Positions 36,977 to 47,073 of a DNA stretch of 64,000 bases are shown here, piece after piece. Positions within the stretch are counted from its first letter, which is position 1. The number at the start of each line of letters is the position of its first letter. The position numbers and the translations under genes are program-made. The DNA lies in NCBI GenBank assembly GCA_029856045.1, contig JAHQWG010000028.1:320730-384729 (forward strand), written 5' to 3'. Below the pieces are notes generated by a model that saw only the letters and a list, made by a program, of their open reading frames with translations, was not told the origin of the DNA and ran no database searches. The stretch is from Promethearchaeia archaeon. Lineage in GTDB: Archaea > Asgardarchaeota > Lokiarchaeia > Sigyniarchaeales > SOKP01.

Positions 36977-37537
36977 TTGAATAGGATTAAATGGGAAGAT
37001 ATAAGAATCGAGGATATTGGGATTAATAGCATTATAAAGTTATTAAATGTTCTTAATTCAAATTCGAATGATGCTGATAAAAATATCGCTTATAATAGTC
37101 TAGTAAAGTTAGGAAAGGAGTTAGTTGAACCATATTTAGAGAAATATTTAATTGAAAAATATGACTATGATGATAATCAAAGTGAGCTACTTCTTAAATT
37201 ACTAATAAAATTGAATAAAAATAATAATTTATGGTTCTTATTTCAATTAAAAAACCCAGATTTCGTTAAACGTGCTGTAGCAGTAGAAAAAATTGGAGAA
37301 TTAAAATTACAATCCTATTTGCCAGAAGTAATAAAATTAATAGATGATGATGATCCATCTGTTCGTTTTGCAGTCTGTAAAACATTAAAAATATTTCTTA
37401 AAGATGATATTGTAAATTTAAATCACATTTTAAAAAACGATATTCTCATACGTCTTATGGAGAGGAATACTAGAGAAAATAACCTTGTAATTAAAAAAAC
37501 TATTCAACGATTAATTTCTAATTATTTCAATGTATAA
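36977..37537 (+). CDS. HEAT-repeat protein
   Basis: 186 residues from TTG 36977. Helical pairs recur at roughly 30-residue spacing, best seen in NPDFVKRAVAVEKIGELK (~95-112) and DDDPSVRFAVCKTLKIFL (~125-142), the usual A/B-helix layout with a conserved D-x-x-V-R. HEAT repeats are protein-interaction scaffolds. It is followed by a Rab-like GTPase 95 bp downstream in the same direction, suggesting that it is an adaptor for that GTPase. No catalytic motif. Confidence 0.65.
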   Translation: MNRIKWEDIRIEDIGINSIIKLLNVLNSNSNDADKNIAYNSLVKLGKELVEPYLEKYLIEKYDYDDNQSELLLKLLIKLNKNNNLWFLFQLKNPDFVKRAVAVEKIGELKLQSYLPEVIKLIDDDDPSVRFAVCKTLKIFLKDDIVNLNHILKNDILIRLMERNTRENNLVIKKTIQRLISNYFNV

Positions 37538-37632
37538 TTCCTTAAATTATGAGAATTTTAAATCTATAAAGATTTATTAAATCTTAAGTTAATATGTAAC
37601 ATAGGGATACAATTAAACAAATTTGATATAAT

Positions 37633-38172
37633 ATGCCTAGTTTCGATTATACTTTTAAAGTGCTTATGTTGGGGGAAGCATCAGTAGGAAAGACTAGTCT
37701 GACGAAACGATATGTCCAAGGTATTTTTAACCCAGATGAGAAGCTGACTATCGGAGTGGATTTCTATATAAAAACTGTTGATGTCTTAGACAAAAAAGTT
37801 AAACTGCAAATATGGGACCTAGGAGGCGAACAGCGATTCCGATTTCTATTACCAACGTATTGTTTGGGAGCTAATGCGACTATTTTCATGTATGACATTA
37901 CTCGATTAAATACCTTAGAGAACATTCATTCTTGGTTATCTATAGTATATCAAAGAAGTGGATTAATTCCCATTATGTTAGTAGGTTCAAAGTTGGATCT
38001 AGAAAAAAAGGAAAGATCGGTTCCTCGAGAGTATGGAATTCAAGTAGCGGAAGAAAATAATTTATCTGGATGGATTGAAATATCGTCTAAAAATAACGTC
38101 AATGTAGATAATGTTTTTGAAACTCTTTGTAAATATATGTTAGAACGAGCAGTAAAAAGGAGTGCATTGTGA
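37633..38172 (+). CDS. Rab/Ras-like small GTPase
   Basis: 179 residues, a compact GTPase domain. G1 GEASVGKTS (14-22), G2 TIG (39-41), G3 WDLGGEQRF (61-69), G4 GSKLD (118-122) and G5 ISSKNN (150-155) are all present. G3 WDLGGEQ is Arf/Rag-like, while the overall layout is Rab-like. G4 has Ser in place of the usual Asn. There is no C-terminal cysteine, so it is not prenylated in the eukaryotic way. The stop is 3 bp before the next gene, so they are co-translated. It is the closest intact relative of the interrupted GTPase at 24162. Confidence 0.9.
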   Translation: MPSFDYTFKVLMLGEASVGKTSLTKRYVQGIFNPDEKLTIGVDFYIKTVDVLDKKVKLQIWDLGGEQRFRFLLPTYCLGANATIFMYDITRLNTLENIHSWLSIVYQRSGLIPIMLVGSKLDLEKKERSVPREYGIQVAEENNLSGWIEISSKNNVNVDNVFETLCKYMLERAVKRSAL

Positions 38173-38175
38173 AAA

Positions 38176-39147
38176 ATGAAGCGTGAAGGAGATAAAATTA
38201 ATTCTATACGAAAAATATTTGAATTAATTGGAAAATCGGAAAAGAGTATTGAACATATATACGATTTTTTGCTTAGAAACAAAAAAATTGAAGATCTCAG
38301 AAGAGTTTCAAATGAATTAGGCATTACATTAAAAAGAGGATATAAGGTTTGTGCAGTTCTAAATGAATTAGATTTAATACAAATTTTCGATCGACCAATG
38401 AAAATCAATTTATTAAATCCAATTGTTGCCTGGCAGAAAATAATTAATAAAAAAATTAATGAATTAAGTGAAGATTTAGATAAAAAAATAAATACACTTG
38501 AAGAGTCATTGAATTCATTTTTTAAAGTATATGAATTGAAAGAGCCAGAAGTGGGTGAACCGATTGAATTCTTAAATTTTGATACTAAAAATCTTAATTG
38601 GGTTTATTATCCTTATTTTGCTAACAGAGTTTCGAGAATTGCTATTGGAATCGCTTATGAAAATCCATTTATAAATGAACTCACTAAAGGTGAGTTTTCA
38701 ATAATAGAGAAAGAATTAGCTGAAATATTAGCAGAAAATCTAAGAGTTTTAGCTGAACATGTTCGACAAATTGAAATCTTCATTGTTTTAAATTCAAATG
38801 TATTGGAGGCTTTTTTAAATTCAATTCGATATAAAAAATTAGTTGATCATCTAAATATAAAGGAGATGATACCCCAGAAGATTCAAGTGAGAATAACACA
38901 TGAAGATTTCAGTAATTTTGCATTAAGAGACGATGAAATGCTAATTCAACCGAGCTTTGATCCATCAAATATTCTATTAGGTTCTTATATTTCTCGACAA
39001 AAAGATATTGTGAAAATTTTTAAACAGAAATTTGATGATTTATTTGAAAATAGCCTTCAGGTTAATGATTATCTAAGAGACCATAGAATTTTTGAAAAAA
39101 GCGAGTTATCAAATATTGATAAACTAGCACTAGGATTTCTTCAATAA
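38176..39147 (+). CDS. TrmB-like winged-helix regulator coupled to a GTPase
   Basis: 323 residues. An N-terminal winged helix (~18-75: IYDFLLRNKKIEDLRRVSN..., then VCAVLNELDLIQIFDRP) is followed by a coiled segment (KINELSEDLDKKINTLEESL, ~93-112), the layout of TrmB-type regulators. The C-terminal ~200 residues (from VYYPYF) form an unrecognised sensor-like domain. The start lies 3 bp after the GTPase stop. Such tight coupling suggests that the GTPase and the DNA-binding protein work in one signalling unit. Confidence 0.65.
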   Translation: MKREGDKINSIRKIFELIGKSEKSIEHIYDFLLRNKKIEDLRRVSNELGITLKRGYKVCAVLNELDLIQIFDRPMKINLLNPIVAWQKIINKKINELSEDLDKKINTLEESLNSFFKVYELKEPEVGEPIEFLNFDTKNLNWVYYPYFANRVSRIAIGIAYENPFINELTKGEFSIIEKELAEILAENLRVLAEHVRQIEIFIVLNSNVLEAFLNSIRYKKLVDHLNIKEMIPQKIQVRITHEDFSNFALRDDEMLIQPSFDPSNILLGSYISRQKDIVKIFKQKFDDLFENSLQVNDYLRDHRIFEKSELSNIDKLALGFLQ

Positions 39148-39226
39148 ATTTGATTCTTGTTTTTACCACTTAATATCTAATTATCAATAAATTTCTAAAA
39201 ATAAAACATAATAAATAGAGGATAAA

Positions 39227-39904
39227 ATGAAAATAATAGTATTCAGCCCTCATCCTGATGATGAGATTTTTGGTTGTGGAGGTAGCATATTAAAATGGAT
39301 GGAGGAAGGACATGATGTCCACCTTATTTATATCTCTGACAATAGAGCTATAATAACTTGGGCAAAAAAACATGGATCCTTTATTGAAACTGAAGAAAAT
39401 AAAAACCTAACCGAAGAAGAAATAGCAAGGATTGGACTTCAAGAGGCAAGAGAAGCTGCAAAATTTTTAGGATTACCAGATAAAAAAGTACATTTATTTA
39501 AATTTCCAGATCAAAAAGTTAAAGACCATATTGATAAAGGTGTAGAACTTGCGAAACCTATTATAAAAGATGCCAATAGATGTGTTATTCCAAGTGCTAA
39601 TAATGAACACCCAGATCATCAAGCAACATATGAAATTACAGTAAGATCGGCTGAAGAACTCAATTTAAAAAATCTAGAGTTTTATGTGTATGCTTTATAC
39701 AATCCTTTACGAGCAGAAGGCGAGCATTTAGTTAAAATTAAGATGGGTGATTTACGCCTTAAATTATATGAAGCTCTACAGATTTATAAATCCCAGTTTT
39801 GGGATAAAGAAATGATTCGTAACAGTATGTGGGTTAAAGGAAAGCGTAGAGAAAGATTCGGATATTATAAATTTGAAGATATTGGAAAACATTATAACTT
39901 TTAA
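39227..39904 (+). CDS. PIG-L/LmbE-type deacetylase
   Basis: 225 residues. The zinc motif PHPDDEIFG (residues 8-16) and HPDHQATYE (~124-132) define the LmbE/PIG-L N-acetylglucosamine deacetylase family. These enzymes remove acetyl groups from GlcNAc-linked lipids or small sugars. The protein has no signal peptide. Its paralogue lies tail-to-tail 19 bp away and is roughly half identical, ending in the same GKxYNF tail. Confidence 0.88.
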   Translation: MKIIVFSPHPDDEIFGCGGSILKWMEEGHDVHLIYISDNRAIITWAKKHGSFIETEENKNLTEEEIARIGLQEAREAAKFLGLPDKKVHLFKFPDQKVKDHIDKGVELAKPIIKDANRCVIPSANNEHPDHQATYEITVRSAEELNLKNLEFYVYALYNPLRAEGEHLVKIKMGDLRLKLYEALQIYKSQFWDKEMIRNSMWVKGKRRERFGYYKFEDIGKHYNF

Positions 39905-39923
39905 TTTTTTTTTCAAATATTAC

Positions 39924-40598
39924 TTAGAAATTATAAAATTTACCAACATCTTTTAGTTTATAATAACCATATCTGTCTCTTCGTTTTCCTCGGATCCATA
40001 AGCTTTGAGGCGCCATATCCTTGGTATAAAATTGTGAGCTATGTAATTTTAAAGCTTCATACGCTTTAAAGCGAAAATCTCCTACCTTAACTTTCTTTAA
40101 ATGTTCCCCTTCTGCTTTCAACGGATTATATAAAGCAAATACATAAAATACAAGATTTTGAAGGTTAAGTTCTTGTGCTACCTTTATTGCAATATCATGT
40201 GTAGCTTGATGGTCGGGATGTTCATTATTTCCACTCGGGATAACAAACATGTTTGTATCTTTTATATTATCTTTAATTTTTTCAACCGCCTCATCGATAT
40301 GGTTCTTGAGTTCTTGATCATAAAATCTTAAGAAATGACGATTTTCTTTTTTTATTCCTAAGAATTCAGCAGATGAATCTGCCTCTTTTAATCTTATTTC
40401 AGCTAGTTGGTCTTCATTTATTCTGGTTTCTTTGCAATCTTTAAGTTCATTTCTTTCTCTTGCCTTACGATACCCAGCTCTTCCATCAGTAAACCAAATT
40501 ATATGAATATTATACCCCTTTTCGAGCCATTTTAAGATTGAGCCACCTGCTCCAAAGACTTCATCATCTGGATGAGGGGCAAAAATTATTATCTTCAT
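39924..40598 (-). CDS. PIG-L/LmbE-type deacetylase, second copy
   Basis: 224 residues with PHPDDEVFG (8-16) and HPDHQATHD (~123-131). It is a clear paralogue of the gene at 39227 and converges on it. It starts 16 bp after the carB stop on the same strand, so it is probably transcribed with carAB. This arrangement suggests a local inverted duplication followed by capture into the car operon. Substrate unknown. Confidence 0.88.
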   Translation of the reverse strand: MKIIIFAPHPDDEVFGAGGSILKWLEKGYNIHIIWFTDGRAGYRKARERNELKDCKETRINEDQLAEIRLKEADSSAEFLGIKKENRHFLRFYDQELKNHIDEAVEKIKDNIKDTNMFVIPSGNNEHPDHQATHDIAIKVAQELNLQNLVFYVFALYNPLKAEGEHLKKVKVGDFRFKAYEALKLHSSQFYTKDMAPQSLWIRGKRRDRYGYYKLKDVGKFYNF

Positions 40599-40613
40599 AA
40601 ATAAACCTCCTTA

Positions 40614-43600
40614 TTACCAATATGGCATTTTACCATCATGAAATTCATTTAATGATTTAATAGAAATTTTTCTTTCTCGAATTTGCTCAATTGCATTAAA
40701 TATTGCAAATGCTAATTGCAGATTTATTATAACTGGAATATTATATTCCACCGCAAATCTACGAATTTCATATTCATCTTCCATTATTCTCTTATATTTT
40801 TCTGCTTCCATTGCAATTGTTGGGATGTTTATTACCATGTTAATTTTTCCTTCTCTGATATAAGTTAAGATATTCGGAAATTCTCCAATTTCTTTTACTT
40901 TTGATAATTTAAAGTTTGATATTCCTGCAGATTCAAGAGCTTTTGAAGTATGTTCTGTTGCATAAATTGAAAAACCTAAAGATTTGATTTTGTGAGCTAA
41001 AGGAATAATATCCTTCTTTAGTTTTTCCCCACCAACTGTAATTAAAATATTACCATTCTCAATAGGAATTTTTAATTCGGTTGCTTCTAATGCTTTTATT
41101 AAAGCATCAGGAAAATCATCTCCAATACATGCAACTTCTCCTGTTGATGCCATCTCAACACCCAAGACAGGGTCGGCTCCATCTAAGCGCATAAATGAAA
41201 ATTGGGGGCATTTAATGGTCACGAAATTTCCAGTTGGTATATTCATTACTTTTGGATCAATTTTTTTTCCAAGAATGACTTCAGCAGCAATTTTCATAAG
41301 ATTAATTCCCCGAGTTTTTGAAACTAAAGGCATAGAACGACTTGAGCGCAAATTACATTCTATAACATATAATTTCCCTTCTTTTAATAAATATTGGATA
41401 TTAAATGGTCCCCTTATTTTTAATGCTAAAGCGATTTTTTTTGAAGTTAAGATTAAATTTTCAATAATATCATTAGATATTGTCTGAGGGGGGATTGCCA
41501 TTGTGGCATCTCCACTATGTATCCCAGCATTTTCAATATGTTCAATAATTGCGCCAATAAATACATTCTCTCCATCGCTAACACCATCACATTCAATTTC
41601 ACGTGAGTCGGTAAAAAATTTTGTAATAACAACTGGGTTATCTTTAGATACTTTAGAAGCGATATCTAAAACTTGTAGTAAAGTTTGGGGATCATGTGCT
41701 ACTCTCATTGCAGCACCACTTAATACAAAAGAAGGTCGTACTAAAACGGGGTATCCAATTTCCTCTGCAAATTTTAACGCTTCATCTTTTTCCACAAGAC
41801 TATTCCATATTGGTTGCAATATTGCTAAGTGATCAAGCAAGGCACTAAATCTTTTCCTATTTTCTGCATTATTGATACTAATCCCTTGAGTACCTAATAA
41901 TCTGAGATTAGTTTTTCTAAAAAACTCATTATATTTTTGGAATTTAACCGCTAAATTATTTGCAATTTGACCACCAACCGATACAACTACACCATAACCT
42001 TTTTCCTTCTCGCAGATATCTACAACACGTTCGCCCGATAATTCTTCGAAATATAATTTATCTGAAATATCATAATCAGTTGAGACCGTTTCAGGATTAT
42101 AATTAATCATAATTACTTGATCAACATTTAATTCCTTGAGTTTCCATACCATATTAACGCAGCCCCAATCAAATTCTACAGAAGAACCGATTCTATAAGT
42201 TCCTGAGCCTAAAACAATTATTTTTTGAAGATTCTCAGTGGTTTCTTTTTCATAATCAATATCGTCTTCCATTGCAGAATATGTAAGATAAAGATAATTT
42301 GTTTGTGCTGGCCATTCAGCTGCCAGTGTATCCATCTGATTTGTATAGGGAATTATATTATATCGTTTTCGAAGTCGTCGAATAGTGATTGTATCAAGCC
42401 CCATTATTGTTGCTATTTGTCCATCTGAAAATCCAAAACGTTTAGCCTTTCTTAATTGATATTCTTTTTCATCATCCGAAGACCTAAGAAGATTTAATCT
42501 TTTCAATTCTCTTTCTATACTAATTATATTTTCAATTTTATGGAGAAACCATTTATCAATTCGAGTTAAGCGGTAAATCTCATTGATAGACATTCCTTTT
42601 TTAATAGCTTCCGCCACTCTAAAAATTCTTTTATCCGTTGGATGCCTTAATTCATTCTTTAATTCATTATAATTATCAATTGATTCTAAGTCATTACCAA
42701 CAATTCCTTTCATATCGATATCCAACATTCTTATTGCTTTTTGTAATACTTCTTCGAAAGTTCGTCCAATTGCCATTACTTCTCCAACTGATTTCATTTG
42801 TGTTCCAATGTGTCTATCTACTCGTCGAAATTTGTCTAAATCCCATCGGGGATATTTTAAAACTATATAATCAATCGAAGGTTCAAAACATGCCGTTGTA
42901 ATACCAGTTACAGTATTTTTTAATTCTGTTAACAGATATCCCAGTGCTAATTTAGTAGCAAAATATGCTAAAGGATAGCCTGTTGCTTTTGAGGCAAGTG
43001 CAGATGAGCGAGACAACCTTGCATTTATTTCAATTGCTTGAAATTCTTTTGATATTGGATTTAATGCATATTGAATATTACATTCTCCAATAATACCCAA
43101 ATTTTGAACAACTCTTATTGATGCACATCTCATCATTTGATATTCTTCATTTGTTAGTGTTTGAGTGGGAGCAACAACAATGCTCTCTCCAGTATGTATC
43201 CCCATAGGATCAACATTTTCCATACTACAATTAATAATACAATTGTTAGATACATCCCTAACAACTTCAAATTCGATTTCTTTCCATCCCCATACTGATT
43301 CCTCTACTAAAATTTGATGTATCATTGATTGAGCTAACGCTCTTTTCGCAAAAACTTCAAATTCTTTTATATTTTCAACAATACCCGATCCTCTACCACC
43401 TAATGTATATGCAACGCGAATCATTAATGGAAAACCCAATTCTTCTGCTGCTTTCAATGCATCTTGATAATTATCTACTGCAAAACTTTTAGGGCAAACT
43501 ACACCAGATTTTTCCATTGCTTTAACAAATAAATCTCTATCTTCGGTTGCAATTATTGCTTCGACAGGTGTTCCCAATACTCTTACATTATATTTTTCTA

Positions 43601-43922
43601 ATATTTTCTTTTCTGCTAATTCAACACCGATATTTAATGCAGTCTGGCCACCAAATGATAATAAAATTCCATCAGGTCTTTCTTTTTTAATTATTTTTTC
43701 AACATAATGCATATTAATTGGCAATAAGTATATTCTATCTGATAATTGGGGATCAGTTTGAATTGTCGCGATATTTGGGTTTATTAAAATAGTATAAATT
43801 CCTTCCTCCTTAAGTGCCTTTAATGCTTGAGAACCAGAGTAGTCAAATTCACCTGCTTGACCAATTTTTATTGAACCTGAGCCCAGTACTAACACCCTTT
43901 TTATTGTATTATCAAAAGGCAT
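40614..43922 (-). CDS. carB: Carbamoyl-phosphate synthase large subunit
   Basis: 1102 residues with two tandem ATP-grasp halves, a central oligomerisation region (~400-560) and a C-terminal MGS-like allosteric domain (ITVGGEKLKKDI onward, ~960). Opening VLGSGSIKIGQAGEFDYSG and the second-half GSGTYRIGSSVEFDW are diagnostic. The latter motif is closer to the eukaryotic CAD type than to the NRIGQGIEFDY form of E. coli. It makes carbamoyl phosphate from bicarbonate, ATP and glutamine-derived ammonia for pyrimidine and arginine synthesis. It abuts carA with no gap. Confidence 0.97.
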   Translation of the reverse strand: MPFDNTIKRVLVLGSGSIKIGQAGEFDYSGSQALKALKEEGIYTILINPNIATIQTDPQLSDRIYLLPINMHYVEKIIKKERPDGILLSFGGQTALNIGVELAEKKILEKYNVRVLGTPVEAIIATEDRDLFVKAMEKSGVVCPKSFAVDNYQDALKAAEELGFPLMIRVAYTLGGRGSGIVENIKEFEVFAKRALAQSMIHQILVEESVWGWKEIEFEVVRDVSNNCIINCSMENVDPMGIHTGESIVVAPTQTLTNEEYQMMRCASIRVVQNLGIIGECNIQYALNPISKEFQAIEINARLSRSSALASKATGYPLAYFATKLALGYLLTELKNTVTGITTACFEPSIDYIVLKYPRWDLDKFRRVDRHIGTQMKSVGEVMAIGRTFEEVLQKAIRMLDIDMKGIVGNDLESIDNYNELKNELRHPTDKRIFRVAEAIKKGMSINEIYRLTRIDKWFLHKIENIISIERELKRLNLLRSSDDEKEYQLRKAKRFGFSDGQIATIMGLDTITIRRLRKRYNIIPYTNQMDTLAAEWPAQTNYLYLTYSAMEDDIDYEKETTENLQKIIVLGSGTYRIGSSVEFDWGCVNMVWKLKELNVDQVIMINYNPETVSTDYDISDKLYFEELSGERVVDICEKEKGYGVVVSVGGQIANNLAVKFQKYNEFFRKTNLRLLGTQGISINNAENRKRFSALLDHLAILQPIWNSLVEKDEALKFAEEIGYPVLVRPSFVLSGAAMRVAHDPQTLLQVLDIASKVSKDNPVVITKFFTDSREIECDGVSDGENVFIGAIIEHIENAGIHSGDATMAIPPQTISNDIIENLILTSKKIALALKIRGPFNIQYLLKEGKLYVIECNLRSSRSMPLVSKTRGINLMKIAAEVILGKKIDPKVMNIPTGNFVTIKCPQFSFMRLDGADPVLGVEMASTGEVACIGDDFPDALIKALEATELKIPIENGNILITVGGEKLKKDIIPLAHKIKSLGFSIYATEHTSKALESAGISNFKLSKVKEIGEFPNILTYIREGKINMVINIPTIAMEAEKYKRIMEDEYEIRRFAVEYNIPVIINLQLAFAIFNAIEQIRERKISIKSLNEFHDGKMPYW

Positions 43923-45077
43923 CTATTTTAGAACCCCCATAAATTTTAAAAACATATCAAATAGAAATGTTTGAGTATCTTTAGGTCCTGGAGATGATTC
44001 GGGATGAAATTGAAGGCTAAAAATGGGTTTAGTTTTATGGATAATCCCTTCATTTGTTTTATCATCAGGATTATAAAAGAATTCCTTAAAACTTGCTTCT
44101 TCCATATTATCAGTATTAATTCCATATCCATGATTCTGAGTAGTAATAAAGCATCTTTCCGTAGGTATATGTATCGCTGGTTTGTTTCCACCTCGATGTC
44201 CATATTTAAGCTTATATGTTTCAAGACCTGCACCCAATCCGATTATTTGATCTCCTAGACAAATACCCATTGTAGGAATAGAATTTTCGATTAAATTTTC
44301 AGCAACTTCAATTGCACTTTTACATTTCAAGGGATCTCCCGGTCCATTTGAAATTAGAACACCGTTGGGATTATAATCCATGATTTGGTCATAATTAAAA
44401 TCATGGGGCACTAAAATTACATTCAAATTTTTTTTCAACAAATTTCTTATAATATTAAATTTAGTGCCCAAATCTAAAACAATCACAGTCCCAATAGGAT
44501 TTGAGGGAGTGAAATGTCTTGTTCTCTCGGTAGAAACTTCACTAACTAAATCTTTATTATTCGGATCTGAAATTTCTTTAACTTCCTCTTTTATTAGTTC
44601 GATATCAGGTTTTTCACCGGGATTAAATACTTGCAATAATCCTAATTTCACTCCTTCATCTCGAATTATTTTAGTCAAAGCCCTAGTATCAACCCATTCA
44701 ATTCCAGGGACGTCTTGTTCTTGAAGAAAATCGTCTAAAGATTTCACACTTTCATAGTGACTAGGTATCTTACAATATTCATTTACTACTAATCCTTTAA
44801 TTCTAACACTATCTGACTCAAAACATTTGTGTATTTTATATTCATCCTTTATCCAATCTGGAACACCATAGTTTCCAATTAAGGGATAAGTCATAATACA
44901 TATTTGTTCATGAAAAGAGGGATCTGTAATAGTTTCATTATAACCAACCATCCCGGTTGTAAATACTACTTCTCCACAAACCTTTTTACTGGCACCAAAT
45001 CCAATTCCTTCAAAATATCTTCCATCTTGAAACATTAAGATTGCTGGACGGTCATATTTTAAATACAATTGACACAC
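43923..45077 (-). CDS. carA: Carbamoyl-phosphate synthase small (glutaminase) subunit
   Basis: 384 residues from GTG 45077. The N-terminal CPSase domain begins PAILMFQDGRYFEG. The class I amidotransferase has the nucleophile in GICLGDQ (Cys ~269) and the His/Glu pair in QFHPESSPGP (~356). The H in the usual GICLGHQ is D, an unusual but neighbouring position. It hydrolyses glutamine and channels ammonia to CarB. Its TAG stop is directly followed by the carB ATG. Confidence 0.95.
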   Translation of the reverse strand: MCQLYLKYDRPAILMFQDGRYFEGIGFGASKKVCGEVVFTTGMVGYNETITDPSFHEQICIMTYPLIGNYGVPDWIKDEYKIHKCFESDSVRIKGLVVNEYCKIPSHYESVKSLDDFLQEQDVPGIEWVDTRALTKIIRDEGVKLGLLQVFNPGEKPDIELIKEEVKEISDPNNKDLVSEVSTERTRHFTPSNPIGTVIVLDLGTKFNIIRNLLKKNLNVILVPHDFNYDQIMDYNPNGVLISNGPGDPLKCKSAIEVAENLIENSIPTMGICLGDQIIGLGAGLETYKLKYGHRGGNKPAIHIPTERCFITTQNHGYGINTDNMEEASFKEFFYNPDDKTNEGIIHKTKPIFSLQFHPESSPGPKDTQTFLFDMFLKFMGVLK

Positions 45078-45260
45078 TCAAGAGCATTAATTTTCTTTGT
45101 TTTAATTTAATATTTTTGGTTGATTTTAAATTTTCAATATTAAAAAGATAATAATTAATAGTGAAGAAATATTTAAGATTTAAGACAAAATGTTTTAATA
45201 TATCCTATTCCAAGAAAATGAAAGGATTTTTAAAGAAAACCTATAATATTTTGAATTTCC

Positions 45261-46817
45261 TCATTCATATTCAATTGTACTAGGAGGTTTATTCGAAATA
45301 TCGTATAAAACTCTATTGAAACCATTTACTTCGTTAATAATTTTTGTTGATATCTTTTCTAGTAGATCCCAGTCAATCTTCGCGAAATTAGCGGTCATAG
45401 CATCTATACTCTGAACTGCTCGGATTACACATATATATTCATATGTTCTATGATCTCCCATAACTCCAACTGTTTTTATTGGAAGGAATACTGGAAATAT
45501 TTGCCAAATATCATCATAAATCCCAGCATTTTTAATTTCTTCTTGAATTATTTGATCAGCTTCTCTTATCATACTTAATTTTTCCTCATCAACGGGACCA
45601 ACACACCTTACGGCTAATCCAGGACCAGGAAATGGGTGTCTTTTTATTAATTCTTCTGGTAAGCCAAGTTCTATACCTATTTTTCTAACTTCATCTTTAT
45701 ATAAATCTTTGAGTGGTTCAATTATATCAAAATTTATTTTTTCTGGCAAGACTACATTATGATGAGATTTAATTTTTGATGCAAATTTACTCGTAGCTTT
45801 AGATTCGACTCGATCGGGATAGATTGTTCCTTGTGCTAAAAATTTAATATTTGGAAATTTAGTTTCTAATTCCTTAGTTTTTTGTTCAAAAACTTCAATA
45901 AATGAGTTTGCTATTATTATTCTTTTTTTTTCAGGATCAGATACTCCCTTAAGGCGCTTCATAAATAAATTCTTTGCATCAATATAATGAAAGTTCTTAA
46001 ATTTTAACATTCTTTTAAAAAATTCCTGGACTTCAACTTCTTCATTTTTTCTTAGTAAATTATTATTGATAAAAATACAGTGCAATTTATCACCAATGGC
46101 TTGATGGAGCAATATTGCAGTAACTGATGAATCTACTCCTCCACTCAGTCCTAAGATTACTCTATTATCTCCTACTTCTTCTTTGATCTCATTAATCGTT
46201 TGATCAATCCAATTTTCTAATTTCCATTCCTTTTTACATTTAGCTACATTAAATAAAAAATTAGAGAGAATTTTATCTCCATTAACAGTATGTTTTACCT
46301 CTGGATGGAATTGCACTCCATATATTTTTAGTTCTTCATTTCCATATGCTGCAATTGAACAATTATCAGTTTTCGCTAAAACTTGAAATCCCAGAGGAAG
46401 ATTTATCACTTGGTCTAAATGAGACATCCATACTATTTCTTCGTCTCTTAAAGATTCGAAAAACCCTTTATGTTCGAGAATGTGTAATATTGTTTTTCCA
46501 TATTCTTTCTTTTCCCTTGGTTCTATTTTACCCCCAAGATGATGAATTATTAAATGATGACCATAACAAATACCCAAAATCGCCATATTTTTTTCTTGCA
46601 TAAATTCAAAGAATTTCTTAGACAGTTTAGGACTATTTTTTGAATAAACACTATTTGGTCCTCCAGATAAAATAATTGCTTTAAGCTTAATATTTTCGAT
46701 TTTTTTTAAATCAATATTGTAAGGGAAGACTTCGGAGTAAACATTTAAATCTCTTATTCTCCTAGCAATTAGGTGGCTATATTGCCCTCCAAAATCAAGA
46801 ATTATAACTCTATCCAT
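45261..46817 (-). CDS. guaA: GMP synthase, single-chain (glutaminase plus synthetase)
   Basis: 518 residues. The N-terminal class I amidotransferase shows GICYGHH (Cys ~83) and QFHPEVKHT (~171-179). The ATP-pyrophosphatase domain has LGLSGGVDSSV (~222-232), and the dimerisation domain ends in the family-typical KPPSTIEYE. It converts XMP to GMP. Most archaea encode the two halves as separate genes, whereas this one is fused as in bacteria and eukaryotes. It sits directly upstream of carA on the same strand across a 183-bp gap. Confidence 0.96.
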   Translation of the reverse strand: MDRVIILDFGGQYSHLIARRIRDLNVYSEVFPYNIDLKKIENIKLKAIILSGGPNSVYSKNSPKLSKKFFEFMQEKNMAILGICYGHHLIIHHLGGKIEPREKKEYGKTILHILEHKGFFESLRDEEIVWMSHLDQVINLPLGFQVLAKTDNCSIAAYGNEELKIYGVQFHPEVKHTVNGDKILSNFLFNVAKCKKEWKLENWIDQTINEIKEEVGDNRVILGLSGGVDSSVTAILLHQAIGDKLHCIFINNNLLRKNEEVEVQEFFKRMLKFKNFHYIDAKNLFMKRLKGVSDPEKKRIIIANSFIEVFEQKTKELETKFPNIKFLAQGTIYPDRVESKATSKFASKIKSHHNVVLPEKINFDIIEPLKDLYKDEVRKIGIELGLPEELIKRHPFPGPGLAVRCVGPVDEEKLSMIREADQIIQEEIKNAGIYDDIWQIFPVFLPIKTVGVMGDHRTYEYICVIRAVQSIDAMTANFAKIDWDLLEKISTKIINEVNGFNRVLYDISNKPPSTIEYE

Positions 46818-47073
46818 TCTAATTTAAAATTATTCTATTTAAGGCGATAATTACTAGATATTGTTAGCTTGATATCACTAATATTTTTTCATTATAAATT
46901 ATATCCTAATAAAAGATTAATAATTAACTCGTTTTAGCAAAATTGAATTAAATCCTAAGCATTTAGTTTAATCTTTATTTTTAAAATTTAATATATTTAA
47001 AATATTGATTAAAGAATTAACAAAATATCCATTATCTAACAAGAAATTAAAAATTTATTGAAATTCTTAATTT

